The notes beneath the pieces were generated by a model. It saw nothing but the letters and a program-made list of their open reading frames with translations, was not told the origin of the DNA and did not search any database. Position numbers and translations under genes: made by a program. From assembly GCF_013391805.1 (NCBI RefSeq), contig NZ_CP058364.1:2981501-3045500 (forward strand): a stretch of DNA of 64,000 nucleotides, written 5' to 3'. Source of the stretch: Galbibacter sp. BG1 (GTDB lineage Bacteria; Bacteroidota; Bacteroidia; Flavobacteriales; Flavobacteriaceae). Each line of letters starts with the position of its first letter. The stretch's first letter is position 1. This document shows positions 8,129-17,327 of the stretch, piece by piece.

Positions 8129-10393
8129 ATGAAGAAATTTTTATTTATTACCACACTCATACTTTTGGTGGGTGTATCCAATGCACAAACGATCAAAGGT
8201 GATTGGAGTGGAAATATTAATGCCCAAGGACAGGAAATCCCTTTGATTTTTCATTTTTCAGGAGAGGATGATCAACTTAGTGCTACTATGGACAGCCCTT
8301 CCCAGGGGGCCAATGGCATTCCGGTTGAAAAAGTAACGTATAATGATAACGAGTTGAAACTGTCCCTTATGAGCGGGCAGATTTCCTACGTGGCTCAGGT
8401 CAAAGGTGAAACCATGGAAGGAACTTTTTCGCAAGGAGGTGCTGAAATCCCGCTTGAACTTAGTAAAGGTGAAATCAAGAAACCTGGTAACACTTCATTG
8501 CCAAGTTCTGAAGAAGAGCTTCAGGCACTTGCTGATAAGGAAACGGGTAATTATAAGTATTCAGTATCCGATTATTTCGCCAAACCTGCTTCTTCATCTT
8601 TTCAATTATCCCCTAATGGCACCTTTATGAGCTATCGGGAAAAGGATGAAAAACTTAAAAACCATGTATACGTCAAAAATATTGAAACTAATGAAGTAAA
8701 GCGGGTAATAACTGAAGGTGAAGAACTGGTTCGAGGTTATGGCTGGGCAAATGACAATCGTTTGATTTATGTAATGGATAAAGGTGGTAATGAGGATTAT
8801 CATCTTTTTGCAGTAAATGTTGATGGTACCAACGAGAAAGAACTTACTCCCTATGATGGAGTAAAGGTGAATATACTGGCATCGCTCAAGGAGGACAAGG
8901 ATCATATGATTATCTCCATGAATAAAAATAATCCCCAGGTGTTCGACCCCTATAAAATCAATATTGTTTCGGGGGAATTGGAACAACTTTATGAAAATAC
9001 GGATTTGACCAATCCAATAACAGGTTACGAATTCGATAAGGACGGAAAGCTACGTGGGTTTTCCAAATTGAAGGATGGCATAAATTCAGAGATTTATTAT
9101 TCAGTTGAGCCAGGCGACTATAAGTTAATGAAAACCATTAATTGGGACGATACTTTTTCAATCCTTAGTTTTGATTATGCGACGGAATATCCCCATGATG
9201 CCTACGTAATCTCGAATTTGACCTCCGATAAGGCCGAAATATACTTATACGACTTAGCCAAGGATCAGGCGATCAAAAAGCTATTTTCCAATGATAATTA
9301 CGATGCCTCCTCCATATCCATTTCCCGCAAACGAAATTGGGAATTGGATTATTATAGCTATGAAGGTGAGAAATATCAAATAATACCCGTTAGTAAATAT
9401 TACAAGAAACTGCATAAAAGATTGCAAAAGGAGTTCCCCGACTATGAGTTCAATCTTGTGGGAAAAACGGATGATGAGAGCCAGTATCTTATCTATGTTA
9501 CCAGCGATAGATTGTACGGTAAATACTTTTCCTACGATGTCGACAAGGATGAAATTAAATTGCTGTTTGATCTAATGCCCCAATTGAAGGAAGCGGACAT
9601 GGCAGAAATGCGACCGATTTCTTTTATGAGTAGGGACGGGATTCAGTTGCATGGATATATAACCTTGCCCAAACAAGCCTTAAAAGGAAAGAAAGTTCCG
9701 GTCATTGTAAACCCGCATGGGGGACCGCAGGGAATAAGGGATTCGTGGGGTTTCAATCCTGAAGCACAATTGTTTGCAAGTCGTGGATATGCAACGCTCC
9801 ATGTTAATTTTAGGATCAGTGGTGGATATGGGAAGGAGTTTTTTCGCAGTGGCTTTAAACAAATAGGACGTAAAGCTATGGATGATGTTGAGGATGGATT
9901 AAAATATGTTATAGAAAAAGGATGGGTGGATAAGGATAAAGTAGCAATCTATGGAGGTAGCCATGGCGGTTATGACGTTCTGCGAGGGCTCACCAAGACT
10001 CCAGATTTATATACCTGTGGAGTGGATTATGTAGGCGTTTCGAATTTATTTACATTTATGGAGACCATACCGCCCTATTGGGCACCTTATCTTCCGATGT
10101 TAAAGGCTATTTGGTATGATCCTGATGTTGCGGAAGAAAGAAAGATAATGGAAGAGGTTTCCCCAGTATACCATATAGACAAAATAAAAAAGCCACTATT
10201 CGTAGTTCAGGGGGCTAACGATCCACGTGTGAACATTGATGAAAGTGATCAAATCGTACAGGCGTTAAGGAAAAGGGATATAGAAGTACCTTACATGGTA
10301 AAATACGACGAAGGCCATGGATTTGCGAAAGAGGAAAACCGAATGGATTTATACGAAGCCATGATGGGATTCTTTGCTGAACATTTGAAATAG
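8129..10393 (+). CDS. Secreted S9 (prolyl oligopeptidase family) peptidase with extra N-terminal domain
   Basis: The product is 754 residues. Residues 1-20 are a signal peptide ending Ser-Asn-Ala-Gln. Residues 21-115 form a small beta-barrel-like domain (IKGDWSGNINAQGQEIPL) often fused to Bacteroidota hydrolases. Residues about 145-480 make the beta-propeller gate, and 500-754 the alpha/beta-hydrolase. The triad is complete: Ser611 in GGSHGGY, Asp698 in GANDPRV and His730 in DEGHGF. The nucleophile elbow has His instead of the usual Tyr or Met at the second x. It has its own intergenic region upstream and a strong terminator downstream, so it is monocistronic. Likely a periplasmic dipeptidyl or acylaminoacyl peptidase, unrelated to the carbohydrate genes. 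Confidence 0.92.
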   Translation: MKKFLFITTLILLVGVSNAQTIKGDWSGNINAQGQEIPLIFHFSGEDDQLSATMDSPSQGANGIPVEKVTYNDNELKLSLMSGQISYVAQVKGETMEGTFSQGGAEIPLELSKGEIKKPGNTSLPSSEEELQALADKETGNYKYSVSDYFAKPASSSFQLSPNGTFMSYREKDEKLKNHVYVKNIETNEVKRVITEGEELVRGYGWANDNRLIYVMDKGGNEDYHLFAVNVDGTNEKELTPYDGVKVNILASLKEDKDHMIISMNKNNPQVFDPYKINIVSGELEQLYENTDLTNPITGYEFDKDGKLRGFSKLKDGINSEIYYSVEPGDYKLMKTINWDDTFSILSFDYATEYPHDAYVISNLTSDKAEIYLYDLAKDQAIKKLFSNDNYDASSISISRKRNWELDYYSYEGEKYQIIPVSKYYKKLHKRLQKEFPDYEFNLVGKTDDESQYLIYVTSDRLYGKYFSYDVDKDEIKLLFDLMPQLKEADMAEMRPISFMSRDGIQLHGYITLPKQALKGKKVPVIVNPHGGPQGIRDSWGFNPEAQLFASRGYATLHVNFRISGGYGKEFFRSGFKQIGRKAMDDVEDGLKYVIEKGWVDKDKVAIYGGSHGGYDVLRGLTKTPDLYTCGVDYVGVSNLFTFMETIPPYWAPYLPMLKAIWYDPDVAEERKIMEEVSPVYHIDKIKKPLFVVQGANDPRVNIDESDQIVQALRKRDIEVPYMVKYDEGHGFAKEENRMDLYEAMMGFFAEHLK

Positions 10394-10416
10394 AGGACTT
10401 TCTAGAAACTTTTTTT

Positions 10417-10464
10417 AAAAAACCGTGCGGGGTATGGCAATAATCCTGCACGGTTTTATTTATT
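10417..10464 (+). terminator. Rho-independent terminator of the S9 peptidase gene
   Basis: The arms AAAACCGTGCGGG (10419-10431) and CCTGCACGGTTTT (10445-10457) pair over 13 bases with one G-U, around a 13-base loop, followed by ATTTATTT. It begins 25 bases after the stop codon. Confidence 0.85.
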
Positions 10465-10748
10465 TAAGATGATGTATTAGTTTTTATTAAAAGAATTTAC
10501 ACTGGATTTAAAAGAGTGTAAGTAAATTATATTTATTGCCTTTTTATATAATGAAAATGTATAGTAATTAAATATCTTCTATTGGAACTCTGCAAAGAAT
10601 ATTCTATGATTTTAATTGGAACATTTCGTGAAATTATTTTTTTGATAAAGCGAATGAAAAGTACCTCGGATAGCTATTATAAAGTGTAGTTTTATTTATT
10701 TAAATTTGGGTATTTTAATAGCATTAGGCAATAAATTTAAATATAAAG
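10465..10748. other. AT-rich intergenic stretch before the truncated regulator
   Basis: No open frame with coding character and no convincing palindrome is seen. It probably holds the promoter of the regulator gene at 10749, but I could not find a TTTG/TAnnTTTG pair with proper spacing. Confidence 0.4.
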
Positions 10749-13043
10749 TTGAATAAAAAGTCAACCTTTCATCTAATCCTCTGTTTGTGTTCATTTTTGT
10801 ACCAAAAGGGCAAAGTTCTGTTCTTGTATTCCATGATTTTGGGAACTGTAATTCAAGTTCATTCGCAGGATAGTATCCCCTTAGGGGGAATGTTTTTTTA
10901 CTCACATGAAAAAGTTCAAGAAAAGAGAACAACATTGAACTTAACTCCTGAGGAACCATTATATTTTAGAGAAGGCTTTGAATTGGCTTTTAAAGTTAAA
11001 TTCCGTTCTGGAAATGGTTATTACGGCAATATAATAAGGATAATTTGTAATAATAAGATTAATCTAGATTTAATTGCAAACCTTAACTCTCATCCAAAAG
11101 TTGACAAAGCTGGCCTGTCTTTGGTTTTGAGAGATTCAGTTATCGCCCATTTCGATTGGTCTAAGAAGTCTTTGATGAGGTTTGATGAATGGATGGATAT
11201 AGAACTTAAGGTTGATAGAAGAAAGTCAATATGTTACTTAAACATAAATGGTTCTCAAAAAAGTGTCCGTACAGAAGCTTTTTCCAATCTTGATTTCTAT
11301 GAGTTTATTTTTGGAAAAAGTGATTATGAGGGTTTTTGGATAACTGATGTAGCGCCGATGAGTTTAAGGGAGATAGTTCTACGGTCAATCAATGAAGAAG
11401 ATATTCCTATTAATTGGCCACTCTCCAAGCATACTCTTACAGACAATGTCTACTCTGAATCTTTTAAATATACGGCTACTTCAAAAAATGCTAGATGGCT
11501 TTTGGATGATCATATTAAATGGAACAAAGAAGCACAGTTCCATTTTAAAAATTTATTGGGTTTTACCAGCGATTCACAAAAAGGGCGTGTTTTTTTTATA
11601 GAGTCAAAAAGATTATTGGTCTATCAAATTAAAGATGGTACCTTAGATACTCTAAGTTTTACTGGGAATCCTTTTGATTTTCAAGGTAATGCATTTGTTT
11701 ATCAGCCTAGGAACAATCAAATTTGGTCATATTCCCTAGACACTCCCGTCATAAATAGTTTTAACTTCAACACCAAGAGTTGGTCGTTGGACACAATTAC
11801 CCAAATCGGTGAAACTGCCTTTTGGAATCATGCCAAATTAGTCTCGTCCTTTGATAATTCCCTCATAACCTTTGGAGGGTATGGGTTTTTTAAATACAAA
11901 AGTGCATTAACGGTATATAATGCTGACGGATCGTTAAAATCGCAATATAATTCCGCTGATAAAATAGCACCTCGATATCTTAGCTCAATGGGCGAGTATA
12001 AAAATAACAGATATCTTATTTATGGAGGTTATGGCAGTAGAACTGGGGAGCAAATGGAAAATAGTGGTTTCTTTTATGACCTACATGAAGTTTCAATAGA
12101 TCCTTTTGACGTGAGAAGATTATGGAACGTCGACACTTTTGAAGATTCACCATTTGTGCCCGTCGAATCTATGGTGGTTGATGAAAAAAACGATGGTTTT
12201 TATACCTTGGTTTTTAATAATTTACATCATAATACTTATCTGAGGCTGGCCAAATTCAATCTGGAAAAGCCCGGTCTAACTCTTTACAAGGATTCCATAC
12301 CTTATAAATTTAAAGATGTTAGGTCAAATGCAGATATCTTCTTGGATAGCACACAAAATAAATTAGTAACGATCGTGCGCGAGGAAGGCAATGTAAATAT
12401 TTATACATTAAATTATCCTCCATTGGCATATTCCGACGTTATCTATGATAGGAATGTCATGGAGACACAAAAGAACAATTTTATTTGGTTGCTAGTTATA
12501 ATTTTACCAGTTGGGGTTTTTATATTTATTTATTTTAAACGAAAAAAGGCAATAGTTGAAAACCGAGCTGAACAGGGAGATGATACGGGCATTGGTTCAG
12601 TTGAAAATATCAATACATATCCGAATTTTGATGGTACATGGGATACCAGCAGCATACTGGTCTTTGGGGGTTTTCAGGCTTTTGATGCTAATGGTAAGGA
12701 AATTACTTCGTCATTTACTCCAAAATTACAGGAAGTCTTCGTAACAATATTATGTGCCTCAATTAAAAGTAAAAAAGGGATTACATCAAATTCATTGACG
12801 GAATTGATATGGTTTGACAAATCGGAAGCTAGTGCTAAGAACAATCGAAATGTAAACATCAGCAAGTTACGTTTACTTCTCAGTCAGGTAGGAAGGACAG
12901 TGATAGAAAATAAAAATACTTATTGGTCCATTTCTTTTGGAAGCGAAATCAGGTGTGACCTTTTGGAAGTAAACTCTTTGATTGCTAAAAATAGGGTATT
13001 GACAGATTCCGAAATAGTGGAACTTCTAAATCTCGTATTGTAA
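10749..13043 (+). pseudogene. Membrane-anchored Kelch-type propeller/winged-helix regulator, 3' end cut by an IS element
   Basis: The frame starts with TTG 10749; an ATG at 10833 is an alternative. It encodes 764 residues: a signal or anchor segment, a laminin-G or jelly-roll-like domain (about 60-215), a Kelch-like propeller (about 280-560, e.g. SLITFGGYGFFKYKSALTVYN and YLIYGGYGSRTG), one transmembrane helix (about 577-598) and a cytosolic winged-helix domain (about 640-735; TSNSLTELIW then NISKLRLLLSQVG). The layout is a one-component membrane sensor that binds DNA. The reading frame ends 5 bases into the terminal repeat of the IS3-family element, using its TGTAAG as stop, and the C-terminal region that usually follows the winged helix in this class is missing. 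I regard it as a truncated gene. Confidence 0.7.
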
Positions 13044-13064
13044 GCTTCCCCATAATAGAACTGC

Positions 13065-13853
13065 TTAATTTTCTAAAACTGGTTTAAAAATACCGTTTTT
13101 AATTCTACTTTGGCTAGCCAAAGTAGAATTAAGTTTTGCATATTTTACCGGAGGGATTTTTCCCAAGGCATCGTGAGGTCTGTGGTTATTGTAGTCATCG
13201 ACCCATATTTGCGTCTGTTCCCTTACCTGATCAATGTTCTGGAATATGTATTTGTTTAGTACCCCGCGTCTATAGCTGCCATTGAAGCGTTCTATAAAAG
13301 CATTTTGGGTTGGTTTCCCAGGCTCTATGTACTGGAAAGCTATCTCGTGCATTTCGCTCCATTGTGATGCGATCTCGGCGATAAATTCCGGCCCATTGTC
13401 CATCCGTATCTTCCGGGGCTTCCCTCTTTTGTTGATGAGATGGTTGAGCACCCAAACCACCCGGCTGCTGGTCAATGAAAAGTCTATTTCTATATGGAGC
13501 GCCTCCCTGTTAAAATCATCGATGATGTTAAAGGCCCTGAAGCGTCTTTTGTTCTCTAGGACATCGGTTACAAAATCCATGCTCCAGGTATGGTTAAGTT
13601 GATCTGGTACATTTAAAGGCTCCTTGACCCTTGCCGGTAAACGTTTCTTTGCCTTTCTTCTCAAGGGAAGCCCCAGTGACACATAGACCCTGTACACCCT
13701 TTTATGGTTCCATGGCTTGCCCTCTTCCCGCAATCGGTCGTAAGCCTTCCAAAACCCCTCTTCAGAATGCGCTTCAGCTTTCTCTTTCAAAGCTCGTTCT
13801 ATCTCACTGTCATCTTTGGCTATCGGGTTGTAGTAATAAACACTCTTGCTCAT
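13065..13853 (-). CDS. IS3-family transposase OrfB (DDE integrase core)
   Basis: The ATG-initiated frame gives 262 residues, but in the same frame coding similarity continues upstream to the OrfA end ([18 protein letters not shown]...), so the active product is most likely the OrfAB fusion made by a -1 frameshift. The catalytic core shows WSMDFVTD (first Asp), [11 protein letters not shown] (second Asp) and [16 protein letters not shown] (Glu), followed by [14 protein letters not shown]. It appears intact, so the element may still be active. Confidence 0.92.
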   Translation of the reverse strand: MSKSVYYYNPIAKDDSEIERALKEKAEAHSEEGFWKAYDRLREEGKPWNHKRVYRVYVSLGLPLRRKAKKRLPARVKEPLNVPDQLNHTWSMDFVTDVLENKRRFRAFNIIDDFNREALHIEIDFSLTSSRVVWVLNHLINKRGKPRKIRMDNGPEFIAEIASQWSEMHEIAFQYIEPGKPTQNAFIERFNGSYRRGVLNKYIFQNIDQVREQTQIWVDDYNNHRPHDALGKIPPVKYAKLNSTLASQSRIKNGIFKPVLEN

Positions 13854-13927
13854 TCCCAGGACACGGCACGCCCTACTGATACCGTAATGAATGAGCTCTT
13901 TGCTGATACTCCGCTTACGGCAGGGCT

Positions 13928-14194
13928 TTAAAGCTTTTTTTCGATAACCTCCTTGGCCATCTGGTGGTCAAGGGCCAATGTGGCATACATCTGCTTGAGC
14001 TTACGGTTTTCCTCTTCGAGCTCCTTTAACCGTTTTAGCTCCTTACCGCTCATCCCTGCATAGCGTTCCCGCCATTTGTAGAAGGCAGCGGTGCTCACAC
14101 CGTGCTCACGGCTGATCTGAGCAGCTGTTTTGCCGTTGTCGAATTCTTTTAAAATCTTTGCGATCTGTTGCGGACTGAATTTACTCTTTCTCAT
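13928..14194 (-). CDS. IS3-family transposase OrfA
   Basis: This encodes 88 residues with an N-terminal helix-turn-helix ([18 protein letters not shown], then [20 protein letters not shown]) and a C-terminal leucine-zipper helix ([19 protein letters not shown]). It binds the terminal repeats and joins OrfB through the frameshift. Its stop is TAA at 13930-13928 on the minus strand. Confidence 0.93.
   Translation of the reverse strand: MRKSKFSPQQIAKILKEFDNGKTAAQISREHGVSTAAFYKWRERYAGMSGKELKRLKELEEENRKLKQMYATLALDHQMAKEVIEKKL
13934..13940 (-). promoter_or_regulatory. -1 ribosomal frameshift heptamer of the IS element
   Basis: On the minus strand the heptamer A AAA AAG stands in the OrfA frame just before its stop. 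A -1 slip continues as Ala-Leu-Lys-Pro-Cys and enters the OrfB frame without further stops. This is the known frameshift signal of the IS3 family. Confidence 0.8.
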
Positions 14195-14260
14195 AATTGC
14201 TGTTTAAAATTAATAAAATTATTATACTTCTAAACAGTTCGGTTTTAAGGGGAGCTTACA

Positions 14261-15530
14261 AGAAATCTGGTTACAAAACGGGATTTGTAGGAAAATGTCA
14301 CGTGATAGATCATGATCTATTAAAAGGAAACGAGAGGAAGGTAAAGGAAAGTTGGCAAAGAAACGATTTACAAGTTTATGGGAAATCAGCTAATCCAAGA
14401 AAAACGGAGGTCAATAATAAAATGGGGCACAATCATCGTATCTGGTCTGAAAAAATAAAGAACTATGGTTTTGATTTTGCCGATGCCGTATACGCCGCTA
14501 ATTTGAGGGAGCTATTCAATGATAGTTTGAATTGCCATAATGTTGAATGGAAAAATAAAGCTGTGTTGGATTTTATTGATGAGTTCTATAAAGAGCCTTT
14601 TTTTCTTTATTACTGTGAAACCGTACCACATGATCCAGCACCATGAGTTAAAAAGAACGGAGAATATGTATATGGATTGGATAGCAACATTTCATTTACG
14701 GGTGAGGGGTATGTTGAGCAGGACTACAATTACTTGCTATCTAAAGATGAAATCAAAGAAGAGATTGATAGTTTGGGAAAATCATTGGATCATGCCTGGC
14801 TACGTTGGTTTGACCACGCTGTGGGTGCATTGGTTACCAAATTGAAAGAAAATGGGATTTATGAAAACACTTTGATCGTAATCACTTCAGATCATGGTAA
14901 TTACAATTTGGGAAAAACAACATTATATGAGGGAGGGGTAAAAGTACCTTTATTAACGCATTGGCCTAAAACTATAGTTAAGGACCCTTATGATGAACTA
15001 TTGCAAGATATAGATTTCATGCCAACTTTTCTTCAACTCGCAGGAGTGGATATGGATGAGGTTGAATACTCAATGGATGGGGTTAGTCTAAAAAATGCAT
15101 TGATTGGTAGTAAAGATTCCCTGCATGAATATTTATTCTTTGCGCTGGGTTTTGCCAGGGGAGTAACCGCCAAGGAATGGAAGTACATAGCTGTTCGCTA
15201 TGATGAGCAAACCCAAATCAAATTGAAAATGGAGTGGAGTTTAAAGGGTTGAAAGTACATAAACACAAATTGCAGTACTATGTGATAAATAGTCATTTGG
15301 GTTTTCACGCTGCATCATTGAACCCACATTATTTTGAAAGGGATCAGTTGTTTAATTTATATCAAGACCCGTTGGAAATGAAAATTTGACGCATAAAAAC
15401 CCAGAGGTATTTGCCAGAATGAAAAGTTATCTTTTGAAAAGTTTAAAAACGTTTGCCCATAGACCTTATGGGGAATACCAGTCAAAAAAAAAAGTTGAGT
15501 TACTTGGAGAAAATGGTAGCAATTTATTAT
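14261..15530 (+). pseudogene. Decayed S1-type sulfatase remnant
   Basis: The frame enters directly from the IS end. It begins KKSGYKTGFVGKCH, which corresponds to the segment about 100 residues into S1 sulfatases (usual GKWHLG), so the N terminus with the C/S-x-P/A-x-R formylglycine site is gone. An in-frame TGA sits at 14644-14646 after PHDPAP. The same frame then resumes and carries the metal and substrate motifs TSDHG and LYEGG. A one-base deletion in the A run at 15220-15222 shifts the frame to NGVEFKGLKVHKHK and NSHLGFHAASLNPHYFERDQ. A second shift near 15377-15383 leads to ENLTHKNPEVFARMKSYLL. The 3' end runs into the lacI-type gene on the other strand. It cannot make an active enzyme. 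Confidence 0.88.
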
Positions 15531-16550
15531 TTAAGCTTTTTCTTTTATGCTTCCTCGGTAAATAACTTCCCCGTTAAAAACCTGATTTTCAATAACACTG
15601 TCTTGAGATCCTTCTTTAATGAGATAACTCAATTTTTGAATGGCCGACCGGCTGGCCTCCTTGAAATTTAATTTTACAGTGGACAAAGGTGGTTGGACCA
15701 GACCTGAGACACGAACGTGACCAAAACCAAAAACACCTAAATCTTCTGGAATTGAAATTTTTAATTTTTCACAAGCTAGATATACCCCCAAAGCAACTGA
15801 ATCATTGACACAAACTACAGCCTGTGGTAGTTTATTACCCTTATTTATATATTTCATAAAAGACTTCTTGGCATCTTTCTTATCCAATTCAGTATTTATT
15901 ATGCGTGATTTTTCAATAGATAGGCCTGCCTCTTTTAGCGCTTTTTTAAACCCCTCAAATCGATTGTAACAAATATTGATTTGCTGGGAACCGGTCATAT
16001 ACAGAATATCTTGATAGCCTCTATTCGTCATCTCTTTTGTTAATTGATAAGATAGCTCATAATCTTCAAAAAAAACACCTGGTTGGTTGATTCCAAGTGG
16101 TTTTCTATCAAAATAAATCAAGGGTTTTTTATGTTTTACCACCAGATCAAAACTTTTATAGGGAGGATTAACGGAAACGGAGTCAATTAAGATACCATCC
16201 ACATTCATAGAGAGCAATGATTTTACATTTGCCAATTCCGTTGCCTCATCTTCAAAAGAGACCATAAGAATAATTTGATACCCCAATTCTATCGCTGATT
16301 GATACATTTCTTCAATAACTGAAGAAAAGAATGAATGGTTTATTTTGGGAATAACAACTCCAATCATTCCCGTTCTCTTTAATGATAAACTTCTACCCAC
16401 CCCATTAGGGATATAACCCAATTCATCGGCGAGCTTTTTAATTTTGGATTTGGTTTCTTCCGAAATATCGGGATGATCCTGAAGCGCTTTTGTTACAGTT
16501 ACCCGGGATACTTTTAAAATATCGGCAATGTACTTTTGATTAATTTTCAA
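15531..16550 (-). CDS. LacI-family repressor, likely master regulator of the locus
   Basis: The product is 339 residues, normal for LacI/GalR proteins. Residues 1-55 hold the helix-turn-helix (NQKYIADILKVSRVTVTKAL) and hinge helix (ADELGYIPNGVGRSLSLKR). The remainder is a periplasmic-binding-protein-like effector domain (GMIGVVIPKINHSFFSSVIEEM, FGHVRVSGLVQPPLSTVK). It is divergent from the operon starting at 16765, and the palindrome ATTACACGTGTAAT lies between them. Five further copies occur only upstream of other catabolic operons in this window. LacI proteins typically bind such central CG palindromes, so I assign these as its operators by inference. The effector is probably a sugar acid or oligosaccharide from the pathway. 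Confidence 0.93.
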   Translation of the reverse strand: MKINQKYIADILKVSRVTVTKALQDHPDISEETKSKIKKLADELGYIPNGVGRSLSLKRTGMIGVVIPKINHSFFSSVIEEMYQSAIELGYQIILMVSFEDEATELANVKSLLSMNVDGILIDSVSVNPPYKSFDLVVKHKKPLIYFDRKPLGINQPGVFFEDYELSYQLTKEMTNRGYQDILYMTGSQQINICYNRFEGFKKALKEAGLSIEKSRIINTELDKKDAKKSFMKYINKGNKLPQAVVCVNDSVALGVYLACEKLKISIPEDLGVFGFGHVRVSGLVQPPLSTVKLNFKEASRSAIQKLSYLIKEGSQDSVIENQVFNGEVIYRGSIKEKA

Positions 16551-16573
16551 AATATAATATTTGTTTGCGTATT

Positions 16574-16581
16574 CAAAGATA
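16574..16581 (-). promoter_or_regulatory. Putative -7 box of the LacI-type gene
   Basis: The minus strand reads TATCTTTG, a full match to TAnnTTTG, 24 bases upstream of the ATG at 16550. Another match, TAATTTTG at 16708-16701, lies further upstream and next to the operator, so two start sites are possible. Confidence 0.4.
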
Positions 16582-16717
16582 CGATAGATTTCTTTTCTTA
16601 TAAATTTAAACTATTTACACCTAAATTTTTCCTCTAAGTTAAATAGAGATGAAATAATTGAAATTTTGTCTTTCATCGAGTGTAAAGTTTTTGTTAAAAT
16701 CAAAATTATTTTGTAAA

Positions 16718-16731
16718 ATTACACGTGTAAT
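16718..16731. promoter_or_regulatory. LacI-type operator O1
   Basis: ATTACACGTGTAAT is a perfect 14-base palindrome. It lies in the divergent region between the LacI-type gene and the operon at 16765 and could control both. Confidence 0.85.
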
Positions 16732-16764
16732 GTGCTAAATTAACTATTTTATATATAATTTCCG

Positions 16765-17319
16765 ATGACAATGAATAAATTAAAGATTTTCTTAATCTTT
16801 TTTGTATTGAATCTATTCTTTACAATTAATAGCAACGCTCAACAACGCAATTTTTCGTATTTTAAACTATGTGTGACCAATAGCCAAAATGAAATTTTGT
16901 TGGTAAAATATAAGGGAATCTGGGAACTAGCAGGGAAAAAATATGTTGACACTCTCTCAATTAAACAGTTCACGGCTGGAATGGCAGGTGAAATGGGGGT
17001 TAATATTAAGGATACTCAGTTAAGGGGATTGTTCACCTTTTATTACAATGATGCTAAGTATCCAATTATTTTTAACTACTACAGTGCACAATATCATTCT
17101 GGAGACCTTGTGGTTCCTCCTGGATGTTCGGATATAGCGTGGTTTTCACTTCAGGAGGCATTAGAAATAATTCCGTTTAAGACCATGACCATGAGTTTGC
17201 AAAAAATGTTCGAGAAACCTTCTGTCGTGTGGGGCGGTTCCTTCCATATTGAAAAATCCAAACCCATGAAAATTGATAAGGTGAAAATGCTCGAGGATTT
17301 CTACCCTTTAAGCCGTTAA
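16765..17319 (+). CDS. Exported Nudix-like protein with degenerate Nudix box
   Basis: This encodes 184 residues; an internal ATG at 16771 is also usable. A signal peptide runs to about residue 27 (NSNAQQ). The remaining fold pattern (FKLCVTNSQNEILLVKYKGIWELAGKK, then SIKQFTAGMAGEMGV, then FSLQEALEII) resembles a Nudix hydrolase. The canonical box G-x5-E-x7-R-E-x-x-E-E-x-G is reduced to FTAGMAGEMG: the Arg and most of the catalytic Glu residues are missing. Export and loss of catalytic residues suggest a binding role or a new activity. It is the first gene of the LacI-controlled + operon, 34 bases after operator O1. The family assignment is moderate. Confidence 0.6.
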   Translation: MTMNKLKIFLIFFVLNLFFTINSNAQQRNFSYFKLCVTNSQNEILLVKYKGIWELAGKKYVDTLSIKQFTAGMAGEMGVNIKDTQLRGLFTFYYNDAKYPIIFNYYSAQYHSGDLVVPPGCSDIAWFSLQEALEIIPFKTMTMSLQKMFEKPSVVWGGSFHIEKSKPMKIDKVKMLEDFYPLSR

Positions 17320-17327
17320 ATAGAAGT

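Larger units (their letters stand above)
13039..14260 (-). mobile_element. IS3-family insertion sequence, 1222 bp, without target duplication
   Basis: The ends are imperfect inverted repeats: the left begins TGTAAGCTTCCCC (13039) and the right ends GGGGAGCTTACA (14260), both continuing inward to a shared GAACTG block. Termini TG...CA, two overlapping transposase frames and a DDE core are diagnostic of IS3. The five bases outside the left end (CGTAT) and the right end (AGAAA) differ, so there is no target-site duplication. The element separates two unrelated broken genes, which points to a deletion or recombination after insertion. GC content is visibly higher than in the flanks. Confidence 0.9.

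Noticed and set aside
14197-14260. Start of an apparent protein inside the right end of the IS that runs into the sulfatase remnant.
   Set aside because: These codons are the inverted-repeat region of the IS and show no similarity to a sulfatase N terminus; the fusion is an accident of the junction.
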